A program made the position numbers and the translations under genes. 52,779 nt of DNA from CAZCDS01 sp964497585. Lineage in GTDB: Bacteria > Desulfobacterota > Desulfomonilia > Desulfomonilales > Desulfomonilaceae. The notes under the pieces were generated by a model. The model ran no database searches and was not told the origin of the DNA. It saw only the letters and a list, made by a program, of their open reading frames with translations. Positions within the stretch are counted from its first letter, which is position 1, and every line of letters begins with the position of its first letter. Below are positions 26,516 to 35,387 of the stretch, in pieces. Where the stretch lies: the NCBI GenBank assembly GCA_964497585.1, contig CAZCDS010000045.1, positions 1 through 52,779 of the forward strand, read 5' to 3'.

Positions 26516-27646
26516 TTACTCCTGGGGCTTGCCCAGGACTTCCGCGAATGTTTCCGGGACGGCCGGGGCTCCCTCCGCGATCTTCTGTCGCCATTTCATG
26601 AAGTCGACCACATCTTCCCCGGTGATCTTCTTGGTGTTGAACGCGTTGAACCCGAGGAACGCCTCGTATCCCATGTTTGCCATGAGCCAATGTCTGTTGG
26701 GAAGCTTCGACTGATCCCAGAAGAATTTCTTCTTCGCTCGGACACCGTCGATCGCTTTGATAAGACAGCCCGGAAAGAGATTGGCCAGCGTCCAGATGAT
26801 CTTGTTGACCTCTTTGTCGAGGAGTTCGAAATCGGTCGGGAGTTCTTTCACGAGAGCCCTTGCTTCCTTGCCTTCAGGCCCTGTCTTGAACTCACCGTAC
26901 ACGATCTCGCCGTCTCTGACATAGTCTTCGGTAATGACGAGGGGGTTCCGGATGAACTTGTCGCCCTGCTTGAGAACAGGGACCACCTTGGAGATCAGGT
27001 TCTTGGCCTTCATCTTGTATGCGGACCACATCTCGCAGCTCACGCAGTTCCACATGGCGTCCTCCATGTTGAGGAACCACGGGAGGAAGTCCGTGGAACC
27101 GCCGTCAGGGCTCGAGCCGTGACGCGCGCCGGCTTGACCGAAGATGGCGAGATCGCTGGCGATCGCGATGTCGCAGGCCATGCCGATCTCCTGGCCGCCG
27201 GCAACCCTCATGCCGTTCACCCGGCAGATCACGGGCTTCTTGCAGTTGAGGATGGAGTCGACCATGCCGTTGAAGAGGTCCATGTACTCGCCGTACTCGT
27301 GGGGCCTCATGGAATAGTACTCCGCGTACTCCCTGGTGTTTCCACCCGTGCAGAAGGCCCTGTCGCCCGTACCGGTGAAGACTGCCGCGACGACACTGCG
27401 ATCCTGGCTCGCCGTGGAGAATCCCGCGATAACTCCTTTGACCATCTCGGTCGTATACGAGTTGTACTGCTTGGGGTTGTTGAGCCTGATCCATGCCACG
27501 TAAAGGCCTGGGATTTCCTTGCCTGCGGGGTCGGTCAACGGTTTCTTTTCGTAAACGGTGCACGGGGCTTCCTCTCCCCAGTGCTGTTCACCCATAAGGA
27601 TATGATCTTTTCCTTCGTTATCTCTGGGCAGCCATTCCAATGCCAT
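26516..27646 (-). CDS. bamA: 6-oxocyclohex-1-ene-1-carbonyl-CoA hydrolase
   Basis: A 376-residue ring-opening hydrolase (BamA/Oah) of the crotonase superfamily, which cleaves the alicyclic oxo-CoA to 3-hydroxypimelyl-CoA in anaerobic aromatic degradation. The length is that of the family. Hallmarks are TGGNTREYAEYYSMRP, GMRVAGGQEIGMACD, and HGSSPDGGSTDFLPWFLNM followed by NCVSCEMWSAY. This gene is the usual molecular marker of anaerobic aromatic degraders. The ATG follows AAAGGAGGTAGAAAAG, a strong ribosome site. It belongs to the run thiolase, DUF35, bamA, bamR. The dehydrogenase between BamR and BamA is not in the window, nor is the reductase. Confidence 0.95.
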   Translation of the reverse strand: MALEWLPRDNEGKDHILMGEQHWGEEAPCTVYEKKPLTDPAGKEIPGLYVAWIRLNNPKQYNSYTTEMVKGVIAGFSTASQDRSVVAAVFTGTGDRAFCTGGNTREYAEYYSMRPHEYGEYMDLFNGMVDSILNCKKPVICRVNGMRVAGGQEIGMACDIAIASDLAIFGQAGARHGSSPDGGSTDFLPWFLNMEDAMWNCVSCEMWSAYKMKAKNLISKVVPVLKQGDKFIRNPLVITEDYVRDGEIVYGEFKTGPEGKEARALVKELPTDFELLDKEVNKIIWTLANLFPGCLIKAIDGVRAKKKFFWDQSKLPNRHWLMANMGYEAFLGFNAFNTKKITGEDVVDFMKWRQKIAEGAPAVPETFAEVLGKPQE

Positions 27647-27783
27647 CTTTTCTACCTCCTTTGATATGCATCAGAACCGGTCCTCCGGCATGTCTGTTCC
27701 CGGGATGGGAGCAGCACCCGGAAGACCGTGAGTGTTGTGTCGATTCGGTGTTGGCCGGCAGCAGGGTCGCTCTCGGCCTGTGA

Positions 27784-28272
27784 CTATTTGACCGGTTCGA
27801 AGGCAAAGAAGACCCGTGGCATCTCAACCACTTCTCTCCCTACCTCCTGGGGCACGGAATCAATCTCAAAGACGGTGACTTTGACCTCATCCCCGACCTT
27901 CAGTTGCCCTTGCTCGCAGTTGACAATCCGGACGAACATAGTCCGCTTGCCCTGCAGGTCCACGAGAGCGTGAATCAACGGAGGCTTTCCGAATCCGAGC
28001 GGTACGCCGACCACCTCCTCGGTGAACTCCACGACGGTTCCCGTAGTGGGCCAGTCGATCCATTCGAGATCCTGAGACCAGCACTCCGGGCAGAGTACTC
28101 GGGGAGGAAAGGGTTCGGCTCCACACTCCTTGCACTTGGTCGTAGTGAATCGCCCCTCCTTGAGGTACTCGAAGAATGGATATATCTGGTTGAACTCCTT
28201 GGACTCCTGAGGATAAAGGTCCATGGTGGCCATATATTTCCCATCGAGAATAGAAATTCCAGGCGTTGTCAT
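27784..28272 (-). CDS. DUF35 OB-fold/zinc-ribbon thiolase partner
   Basis: A 162-residue protein of the DUF35 family: a rubredoxin-like zinc ribbon (CKECGAEPFPPRVLCPEC, about 52-69) followed by an OB-fold CoA-binding domain (about 75-160). Members form complexes with non-classical thiolases, as in benzoylsuccinyl-CoA thiolase BbsAB and archaeal thiolase/HMG-CoA synthase. Its start overlaps the stop of the thiolase gene by one base (TAATG), so the pair is surely co-translated. It channels acyl-CoA to or from the thiolase. Confidence 0.9.
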   Translation of the reverse strand: MTTPGISILDGKYMATMDLYPQESKEFNQIYPFFEYLKEGRFTTTKCKECGAEPFPPRVLCPECWSQDLEWIDWPTTGTVVEFTEEVVGVPLGFGKPPLIHALVDLQGKRTMFVRIVNCEQGQLKVGDEVKVTVFEIDSVPQEVGREVVEMPRVFFAFEPVK

Positions 28273-29444
28273 TAAGGCTCCCTCCCGTAGACGAGTACCG
28301 TGTGCGCGGCAATGAACCCGCTGAGGTTGTGGGTCAGCCCGATGGTGGCACCTTCAACCTGGTGGGTCGCCTCGCCTCGGAGCTGCTTGAGTACTTCGAT
28401 CCCCTGACGGATGCCGGTCCCGCCGAAGGGATGGCCGCAGCCAAGGAGGCCTCCGTCGGTGTTGGTCGGGATGACGCCGCCCAGATCGTTCTGTCCGTCG
28501 CCGACGAAACGTCCGCCTTCACCCTTCTCGCAGAAGCCCAAATCTTCCATTTCGATAATCTCCGAAATGGTGAAACAATCGTGGGTCATTGCCACGTCAA
28601 TGTCCTTGGGCTCCACTCGGGACTTTTTGTACGCTTCTTGACCGGCAATCTTGAGTGCTTCCCACGTGGTCCAATTGGGCATATTGGCAGACATGTTGTT
28701 CACGGATGCCTGACCGGAGCCCCGGATGTACACGAGCGGTTTGTCAGTCAGTTCCTTGGCCTTGTCCTCACTGGCGAGAACGACCGTGGCAGCTCCATCC
28801 GTGATGGGGCAACAGTCGAAAAGCGTCAAGGGAGCTACGATCATGCGGGCCCCCATAGCTTCTTCCATGGTGATCGCCTTGCGGAACTGGGCGTAGGGGT
28901 TCGTTGCCGCGTTGCGTCGATTCTTGACTGAGACGCGGGCAAGATTTTCCTTGACGGTGCCGTACTGCTTCATGTGCTGCTTCGCAACCATCGCGAATAC
29001 GGGTGGGGGCAGGCCGAGCCCATGCGTGCCGTCCCAATCGTGGTCCACCGACGCGAGCTCGCTGTAGAAGACTTCCCACTTCTGCGGCGTGTACAGCTTC
29101 TCTCCACCTGCGACCATCACGACGTCCGCCTGACCTGCCTTGATCAGACCAAAGGCCAGGATAATGGCCGAGCTGCCGCTGGCACAAAGCAACTCAACAC
29201 GCGCGCAGATGCTCCTAGGCTTGATTCCTACGTACTCGGCGACCAATGGCGCCAAATGAGTCTGGTAGGATGTGCGCTCCGTGTATGCGGATGCCACGAG
29301 CAGGCCATCGATGTCCGAGGGCTTCAAGTGGGGGTTGTCTTCGTAGCAAGCCCTCGCGGCTTCCTGGAAGAAGTCGCGCTGGCTCCCCTCTCTGACTCCC
29401 CATTTGGACATTCCCCCGGCGATTACGCACACATTTCGATCCAT
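28272..29444 (-). CDS. Non-classical thiolase (SCP-x/acetyl-CoA acetyltransferase type)
   Basis: A 390-residue thiolase-superfamily protein with the nucleophilic Cys in ELLCASGSSA (about 87) and the HPFGGTG motif near the C-terminus (about 338). The usual second catalytic Cys motif near the end is replaced by THNLSG, as in thiolases that need a DUF35 partner. It cleaves or forms a 3-oxoacyl-CoA. Position upstream of bamA and bamR suggests thiolysis in the lower benzoyl-CoA pathway (pimelyl-CoA beta-oxidation) or a related acyl-CoA, but the substrate is inferred. It is the first gene of the minus-strand operon. Confidence 0.9.
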   Translation of the reverse strand: MDRNVCVIAGGMSKWGVREGSQRDFFQEAARACYEDNPHLKPSDIDGLLVASAYTERTSYQTHLAPLVAEYVGIKPRSICARVELLCASGSSAIILAFGLIKAGQADVVMVAGGEKLYTPQKWEVFYSELASVDHDWDGTHGLGLPPPVFAMVAKQHMKQYGTVKENLARVSVKNRRNAATNPYAQFRKAITMEEAMGARMIVAPLTLFDCCPITDGAATVVLASEDKAKELTDKPLVYIRGSGQASVNNMSANMPNWTTWEALKIAGQEAYKKSRVEPKDIDVAMTHDCFTISEIIEMEDLGFCEKGEGGRFVGDGQNDLGGVIPTNTDGGLLGCGHPFGGTGIRQGIEVLKQLRGEATHQVEGATIGLTHNLSGFIAAHTVLVYGREP

Positions 29445-30061
29445 ATGTGATTACCTCCGGTTGGTGCTTCAGGTCTGTGCTCGCACATGGCACATTTCAA
29501 CGGGGGGATTCAGTTTCACACAATCCTTTCCACACTCAACGGGTGTCCGCGCTCATGAATCCCCAGAAACGTGCCGGCGGGCTACAATTCCCTGTATGAA
29601 CTGCCAGACCCGAGCAGATACTACTTATTGTTCGGGAATAACTGATACATGAACTGCTTAGCTCGTTATCCTCATCTCTTTTCGACAGTCCCGGGCGCGG
29701 CGTCCTCCCAGGCTTCGAAGCACTGGTTCGAAGCCCACCGGCGTGGCGGAGACTTCGGAACTGCCCGAAAAATGGGATGATTATCCCGAAGGGCACCCCA
29801 GGCAGGGATACTTACCCCACGTAATTTTACCGTCCTAGGACCCTGAACGCAAACACTTTTTCCCTGGTTCACCAGAGTGTCGCCCTCCCCTGCATCGCAC
29901 CAGGGGCAGGCTCATTTGATACGGATTCCCAACGAAAGCGGAAAATGGGATGGTTCCACGAACTCCCTGACCACACCTCCGCGCGGTAAGTGGCTCAGCA
30001 AGGCTTCTCTCACGCCCGGACCTGCGACGGAGAATCAGTGTCCTTGCACGAGATTGGCGTG
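29445..30061. other. Intergenic, no gene seen
   Basis: 617 nt between the aminopeptidase gene and the start of the thiolase operon. Short frames on both strands show no motif or ribosome site. It holds the thiolase operon promoter and may include decayed sequence. I saw no clear terminator for the aminopeptidase gene. Confidence 0.4.
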
Positions 30062-31480
30062 TCAGCTCTTGAAGAAGGTGGAAAATGCCTTGTGGCACAT
30101 CCAAAGATCTTCTTTGGAAACGACCTCGAGAGGAGAATGCATCCCGAGTATGGGAGGACCGATGTCGATGATGTCCATGCCGGTTCTGGCGAGGAACTTG
30201 GCTACCGTGCCGCCGCCGCCCTCGTCCACCTTGCCGTGGCCTCCCGTCTGCCAGACGATGCCCGAACGATTGAGAAGATTCCTGATCCAGGCCGTGTATT
30301 CCGCGCTCGATTCGGAGGCCATATATTTGCCCCCATGCCCACTGTGCTTCTCGACCGCTATACCGAAGCCCGCCTTGCACGCGTTCCTCTTCTCGAATAC
30401 GTCAGAATAGGTCGGGTCAAACGCGGCGTTGACGTCGGCCGACAACGCCCGCCCGTTCAAGAAGAGTCTGTTGAGATTCTGCGCGGTCGGTTTCGTCCCT
30501 GATTTCTCCATGAGATCCATCAGGTACATCTCCAGGAATCGGGACTGGGCGCCTGTGTTTCCTTCGCTCCCGATCTCTTCCTTGTCGTAGAAGACCGCGA
30601 CCGCAGTGTGTTCCGGTCTCTCGGTCTCCAGCAGCGCAGTAAAGGAAGTGTACGCACACACGCGATCGTCCTGGCCGTACCCTGCTATGAAGCTTCGATC
30701 CAGGCCCGCGTCCCGCGCAGGCTCGGCAGGGACGAGTTGTATTTCCGCGCTGGTGAAGTCTTCTTCACACATGCCGTACTTCGCGTCGAGCAATTCCAGA
30801 ACGGCCTGTTTGACCCGCTGTTCGACCTCCTCATCCGCGTGGGGAAGGCCGCCTGCCATCACGTTCAAATTCTCCGCGGGGATGAATTCGTTGGCCTTCT
30901 TCTCCATCTGCTTCTTGCCCAAGTGGGGCAACAGGTCGGGAATGGTGAGTACGGGCTCTTCTGGATCGAGTCCTACCTCTACGTCCACGGAAGTCCCGTT
31001 GCTCAGGATGACCGTTCCCACCATGGCCAGAGTGCGCGACACCCACTGATATTTCTTGATCCCGCCGTAGTAATGAGTCTTGAACAGGGCCAGGTCGGTG
31101 TCTTCGTATAGAGGGTTGGGCTTGAGATCCAATCGCGGGCAGTCGATGTGCGAGGTTATGAGACGGACTCCCTCAGTGAGCGGCTTCCTGCCGATCACGG
31201 CCATGAACAGAAGCTTTGACCGGAGGAGCTGATAGACCTTGTTCCTGCGGGCCCGCTTGCTCTTCAGCTCAACGAATTTTCGACTCTTGGCCTGCCCGAC
31301 AAAGTCGGCCGCGGCTCTTCTCTCGGTTCGGGCCCGGTTGAGAAATCGCCGGTAGCCTTCCGCGTATCGCAATGCTTCCTTACGTTCCCGTGCCGAGAGT
31401 TTGTCCCACACGCGGGCGGGTTCCAGGACCAGCTTTTCGTTCGCCTTCACGCTCTTCTTCGCATGACGCTTGGTGGCCAT
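30062..31480 (-). CDS. M18 family metallo-aminopeptidase
   Basis: A 472-residue cytoplasmic aminopeptidase of the M18 (aminopeptidase I/aspartyl aminopeptidase) family. Metal and catalytic positions are visible: TSHIDCPRLDLKP (His-Asp), FYDKEEIGSEGNTGAQS (Glu-Glu), DVNAAFDPTYSDVFE, and the late His in GMHSPLEVVS. There is no signal peptide; the N-terminus is Lys/Arg-rich. It begins 43 nt after the serine protease gene, so the two are probably one operon for peptide turnover. Confidence 0.92.
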   Translation of the reverse strand: MATKRHAKKSVKANEKLVLEPARVWDKLSARERKEALRYAEGYRRFLNRARTERRAAADFVGQAKSRKFVELKSKRARRNKVYQLLRSKLLFMAVIGRKPLTEGVRLITSHIDCPRLDLKPNPLYEDTDLALFKTHYYGGIKKYQWVSRTLAMVGTVILSNGTSVDVEVGLDPEEPVLTIPDLLPHLGKKQMEKKANEFIPAENLNVMAGGLPHADEEVEQRVKQAVLELLDAKYGMCEEDFTSAEIQLVPAEPARDAGLDRSFIAGYGQDDRVCAYTSFTALLETERPEHTAVAVFYDKEEIGSEGNTGAQSRFLEMYLMDLMEKSGTKPTAQNLNRLFLNGRALSADVNAAFDPTYSDVFEKRNACKAGFGIAVEKHSGHGGKYMASESSAEYTAWIRNLLNRSGIVWQTGGHGKVDEGGGGTVAKFLARTGMDIIDIGPPILGMHSPLEVVSKEDLWMCHKAFSTFFKS

Positions 31481-31523
31481 CTCATCCTCTGTCGTCTACG
31501 ATTACACAGCGGAACCGCGGGGA

Positions 31524-32531
31524 CTAGCGGGTGTATCTCCAGGGAGGCGCCAAGGGGTTGAAAGTCTCATGCAAGGTTCGAGGAGCGTCCGATACCGGAC
31601 CGAGCGGCCCGATGGACCGGGAGGGAAGGGTTCGAGCAAGTGAGCGCCGCCTCCTGTTGAGGAAATGCTTCGCCACGTTGATCGGTGTCGCAAACCCTAT
31701 TCCCTGGCTCTTCCAGAGGAGTATGGTGTTGATACCGACAACCTCGCCCTTGAGATTGAAGAGAGGCCCGCCCGAGTTGCCGAGGTTCATCGCGGCGTCA
31801 ATCTGAATCAATGGAGGATACCCCGATCCCGGTATCTTTCGCTGCTTCGCGCTCACAATGCCTATCATCAGCGACTGACCGATCCCGTAGGGGTTCCCGA
31901 TGCCTACGACCCACTCACCCAGTTCCACTGAATCGGAATTCCCCAGGGTGACCGGCGTGAGACTTGTTTTCGCCCGAATTTTCAACAGAGCCAAATCGTT
32001 CTTTCCGTCCTTGCGGACAACCCGGGCAAAGTACTTCCGTCCGTCGAGGAGTTCCACTTCAATCTTTGAGCCATTTCGCAGGACATGCTCGTTCGTCAGG
32101 ATATGTCCGCTATCGGAGACTATGAAACCGGCTCCGTACCCCATGGCCTTGCCCTGAGAGCCTTCCTTGCCCACGCCGAAATCGCCCAGAGACCAGGTGG
32201 AACCGGAATCGAGCATGCGGATCGCCACCACGCACTGATTTACCTTCTTGACCAGCCCCCTAATGTCGGCAAGCCCACCGGGGTTTACAAGCCGTTGGCC
32301 GGACACCACCTCGGTCCGATCGGGCTTGAAGGGAATCGGCGACAGGCTGATGCGTCGAGACCTCCCCGTTGATAGACCTTCCGCCGGACGCCCTCTCAGA
32401 ACAGCGGGAGCAGACGGAGTGGCGGCCTTTCGTATCACCACGTTACCCGCGCCGGAACTAACCGATGCAGTGAACAGGCTCATTCCAAGAAATAGTGTGG
32501 TAATAATAACGACATATCGGAAAACCGACAT
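31524..32531 (-). CDS. Exported trypsin-like serine protease, HtrA type without PDZ
   Basis: A 335-residue S1C protease. A signal peptide (about 7-26) directs export. The triad is visible: His in LTNEHVLRNG, Asp in KNDLALLKI, Ser in LGNSGGPLFN. No PDZ domain follows; the C-terminus is a short Arg/Pro-rich tail (about 286-335), so this is not a full DegP. It probably degrades misfolded or signalling proteins in the periplasm. A promoter must lie in the divergent gap with queD. Confidence 0.9.
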   Translation of the reverse strand: MSVFRYVVIITTLFLGMSLFTASVSSGAGNVVIRKAATPSAPAVLRGRPAEGLSTGRSRRISLSPIPFKPDRTEVVSGQRLVNPGGLADIRGLVKKVNQCVVAIRMLDSGSTWSLGDFGVGKEGSQGKAMGYGAGFIVSDSGHILTNEHVLRNGSKIEVELLDGRKYFARVVRKDGKNDLALLKIRAKTSLTPVTLGNSDSVELGEWVVGIGNPYGIGQSLMIGIVSAKQRKIPGSGYPPLIQIDAAMNLGNSGGPLFNLKGEVVGINTILLWKSQGIGFATPINVAKHFLNRRRRSLARTLPSRSIGPLGPVSDAPRTLHETFNPLAPPWRYTR

Positions 32532-32650
32532 TCACGGACTCCTTAAGACTGCACCCGGCCTCAAGCTTCAAATAAGGGTCGTCTTCCGGGACGCTGAAAA
32601 GGGATATAGCTCCACTGAGGCGGACTTGTCAATCTCTTTTTCGATTTTCC

Positions 32651-32680
32651 TTGACATAATCGGTTAGTTTGGCTTATTTT
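32651..32680 (+). promoter_or_regulatory. Promoter candidate for queD
   Basis: TTGACA (32651-32656) and TATTTT (32675-32680) with an 18-nt spacer, about 50 nt before the queD start. The leader is short and has no visible preQ1 riboswitch pattern. Confidence 0.5.
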
Positions 32681-32730
32681 TTAATGTTTTCTGTGAATAA
32701 CCGCTCGCTACGCACGAGGAGGAGGACACC

Positions 32731-33102
32731 ATGTTCGAGGTAGAAGTGACCGCCGGATTCTCGGCTGCTCACCGCCTGAGAGACTACAACGGAAAATGTG
32801 AACGCCTACACGGCCACAACTACAAGGTGCAAGTCGCTGCCAGGTCTGCTGCTCCCACCACAGGAGGCATGGTCATCGACTTCGGTGACCTGAAGAAATC
32901 CCTGAATACCGTGCTAAGCGCCCTTGACCATAGCTATCTCAATGATATCAAGCCATTCGATGAGACAGAGCCGTCGGCGGAAAACCTTGCCGCGTTCATA
33001 TTCGAGCAGATGGAGGTACAAATGGGCGGCAACGGCCGGATGCTCCACAGCGTTTCCATTTGGGAGTCCGACACATCCAGAGCGACATATACCAGGGATT
33101 GA
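32731..33102 (+). CDS. queD: 6-carboxytetrahydropterin synthase QueD
   Basis: A 123-residue member of the 6-pyruvoyl-tetrahydropterin synthase family. Zinc ligands are visible: His in FSAAHRL (His15), and His-x-His in CERLHGHNY (about 27-35), whose Cys is the catalytic residue of QueD enzymes. A downstream HSYL and SAENLA segment complete the site. It converts dihydroneopterin triphosphate to 6-carboxytetrahydropterin on the way to preQ0 and queuosine. The ATG follows GAGGAGGA. folE2, which supplies its substrate, comes next after 127 nt. Confidence 0.93.
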   Translation: MFEVEVTAGFSAAHRLRDYNGKCERLHGHNYKVQVAARSAAPTTGGMVIDFGDLKKSLNTVLSALDHSYLNDIKPFDETEPSAENLAAFIFEQMEVQMGGNGRMLHSVSIWESDTSRATYTRD

Positions 33103-33229
33103 CTCCGCTTTCGGCTTCGCTCCTAACAGGCACAGTACACTGGTTCACCACGGGGCGGACATGTGCTACATTAACAGGCGCATCAGTATGTGACAAGTCC
33201 ACACAGCATATCCCAAGAGGAAATTTGCA

Positions 33230-34057
33230 TTGAACTCGCCAGCAATTCCGGACATCCAGAACCTGCCAGACACGCGCAACATCCCGATCGATAAGGTCGG
33301 GGTCAGGGGACTGCGGTACCCCATAGCGGTCAAAGACAGACGGAAAGGACTCCAGCACACCGTCGGAGTCTTCGATCTCTTCGTCAACCTTCCCCACGAG
33401 TTCAAGGGTACCCACATGAGCCGCTTCATCGAGGTCATCAACGAATACTGCGGTGAGGTCTCGATGCACAAGTTCCAGGAGGTCCTGGAGAAGGTGAAGA
33501 CGAAACTCAACGCAGAAAGCGCGCATATGAACGTGGAGTTCCCCTACTTCCTGGAGAAGAAAGCCCCCATGACCGGAACTCCGGGGCTGATGTCCTACAC
33601 CTGTTTCATGCGGGGATCTCTGGCGGACAAATTCGACCTGATCGTCGGCGTGGAAGTCCCAGTCAACACCGTCTGTCCCTGTTCCAAAGAGATCTCCGAC
33701 TATGGAGCCCACAACCAGCGGGGCCTGGTCCGGGTCCAGCTCCGGTTCAAGAAATTTTTCTGGATCGAAGAGATCATTGAAGTGGTCGAATCCTCGGTCA
33801 GCTCCCAAATCTATTCCCTACTGAAGAGAGCCGACGAGAAGTACGTCACCGAGCGGGCCTACGACAACCCCATGTTCGTTGAAGACGTGGTCAGGTCGGC
33901 CCTGGACCGCCTCAGAGACACGGACAATTTCCCCTGGTATCGGATCGAGGCGGAAAACTACGAGTCGATCCACAATCACAGCGCGTACGCCATGATCGAA
34001 AAGGACTTCTCTCCCCGTCCCGAATGCTTCCAGGGTGATCTCGTCAACCGGTACTAG
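33230..34057 (+). CDS. folE2: GTP cyclohydrolase I type B, FolE2
   Basis: A 275-residue FolE2 (GCYH-IB), the metal-flexible GTP cyclohydrolase making dihydroneopterin triphosphate for folate and 7-deazaguanine synthesis. Active-site features are VPVNTVCPCSKEISDYGAHN (catalytic Cys and His), and EFPYFLEKKAP earlier. The start is TTG at 33230, with AAGAGG about 9 nt upstream; no suitable ATG fits the conserved N-terminus. Placement after queD suggests joint work on preQ0. Type B enzymes are often favoured under zinc limitation. Confidence 0.94.
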   Translation: MNSPAIPDIQNLPDTRNIPIDKVGVRGLRYPIAVKDRRKGLQHTVGVFDLFVNLPHEFKGTHMSRFIEVINEYCGEVSMHKFQEVLEKVKTKLNAESAHMNVEFPYFLEKKAPMTGTPGLMSYTCFMRGSLADKFDLIVGVEVPVNTVCPCSKEISDYGAHNQRGLVRVQLRFKKFFWIEEIIEVVESSVSSQIYSLLKRADEKYVTERAYDNPMFVEDVVRSALDRLRDTDNFPWYRIEAENYESIHNHSAYAMIEKDFSPRPECFQGDLVNRY

Positions 34058-34518
34058 GAGATCGATTCGGAGACACCTTCACAGCTTTTCGCCGTAGCAT
34101 CGACAATGCTCCAGCTCCATGCCTTGGCCCTATCCCCCCCTCCTCGGCGCTGCATCCGCCCGATGCAGCCGATGTATCGAGGCCGCGTCTAGGTCGGTCA
34201 AGAGTATCATACTAATGTTATTCTCACCTGCAGCCATTTAGCGGGAATGATTGTTCCACGGGTCTATTCCGCGCTTATTAGGGTATAACATAGGATCTTT
34301 ATATACCTTATTTTTTGACCTTGTTGTTTTGCCGGAGATGTGCCAGCATGCAATTGTGCCATCAATGACAAGGCTGTCCCGAGTTTAAAAATCTCATGAA
34401 ATTCAACGTGGGTGGAGCCGCTATCTTCGCCTGCAGCCGCGCAGTACAGTGATCGGCTGGTGCAAAGCTTCGCAAAGGAACATTCGGATCCCGTAAGGGA
34501 CAAAGGGAGGGGGTAATC
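34058..34518. other. Intergenic, AT-rich part, no gene seen
   Basis: 461 nt between folE2 and the DUF4189 gene. The centre (about 34270-34330) is AT-rich. No clear gene or terminator was found. Confidence 0.4.
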
Positions 34519-34941
34519 ATGAAGAAAGCGTTTCTGTCAGTTGGTGGGGGGCTCTTGGTCCTGTTTTTGCTGGCCCAGAGCGTGACATGCTCGGGGGTTT
34601 GTGCGCAAGGCGTCAGATATAAGATCGTTCCTCCTCGATCAAGCGACAGATTCGGCGCCATCGCTTACTCCGCGTCTTCCGGCTCCTGGGGGACCTCGTA
34701 CGACTACGCAAGCAGAGGGGACGCGGAACAGAGTGCCTTGTCAAGGTGCGCACGAGGTGACTGTCAAGTCCGGATCTGGTTTCGCAATGCATGCGGTGCG
34801 CTTGCCGTGGGCAGAGGAAGTTGCATGGGATGGGCGTGGGGTACGAATAAGGATGAAGCCCAGCGCAAAGCGCTCAAGAATTGTCGGCAATACGGCACGG
34901 GGTGTTCCGTCAAGTGCTGGGCATGCACGAGCAGACGATAA
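34519..34941 (+). CDS. Exported DUF4189-like protein
   Basis: A 140-residue exported protein: signal peptide (about 7-24, VLFLLAQSVTCSG), then the DUF4189 pattern FGAIAYSASSGSWGTSYDYASRGDAEQSALSRC, AVGRGSCMGWAWG, and DEAQRKALKNC. About nine cysteines in the mature part imply disulfides. The family's function is unknown. The ATG follows AGGGAGGGGGTAATC. It is a separate gene. Confidence 0.82.
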   Translation: MKKAFLSVGGGLLVLFLLAQSVTCSGVCAQGVRYKIVPPRSSDRFGAIAYSASSGSWGTSYDYASRGDAEQSALSRCARGDCQVRIWFRNACGALAVGRGSCMGWAWGTNKDEAQRKALKNCRQYGTGCSVKCWACTSRR

Positions 34942-35387
34942 TCCGCGGCTCTATGGTTGGAGGGGCTCGATCGGAGATCGTACCTCTGATTTCCTTCATG
35001 TTGTCTTTGGGCCTCAGCGCAGGGCCTCCTCGACAGGTTGGAGCTTTGAGTTTCCCGTGGGAGCACCGAGTGAAATTGCGATGCGGGAACGCGTGCCGTG
35101 GATCAGGGCACCGCGTGCACTGCCTGCAGCGCCAATTGCACGGCAGATAGGGGATGCGGCAGGCAAGAGTCCGGTGTCCTATGACGAAGTATTTTCAGGG
35201 GGAGGCAAGACCGATTCCGGAATGAGATTCCCATTTCGTCGGGTAAGGAATTCTTTCCCTCCGACTCCCGTAACCTTGCCGTGCGAGCGGGGGGTGTTGA
35301 TTCCCGGACCGTCTTTGGGCCGCCTCAAGCGCCAACCGAGGTCACGAGCGGTCGAGAGACCTCACTCCTTCGGGGATGAGAGGACCC
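34942..35387. other. Intergenic, no gene seen
   Basis: 446 nt between two exported or membrane protein genes. A plus-strand open frame crosses it, but that frame begins inside the DUF4189 gene in another phase and has no motif. Confidence 0.4.

Noticed and set aside
26486..27664. 392-codon open frame on the plus strand
   Set aside because: Antisense shadow of bamA, Val/Asp/Glu/His-biased and without motifs.
32532..32730. preQ1 riboswitch before queD
   Set aside because: No compact stem with the A-rich tail of that riboswitch class was found; only a promoter-like pair is visible.
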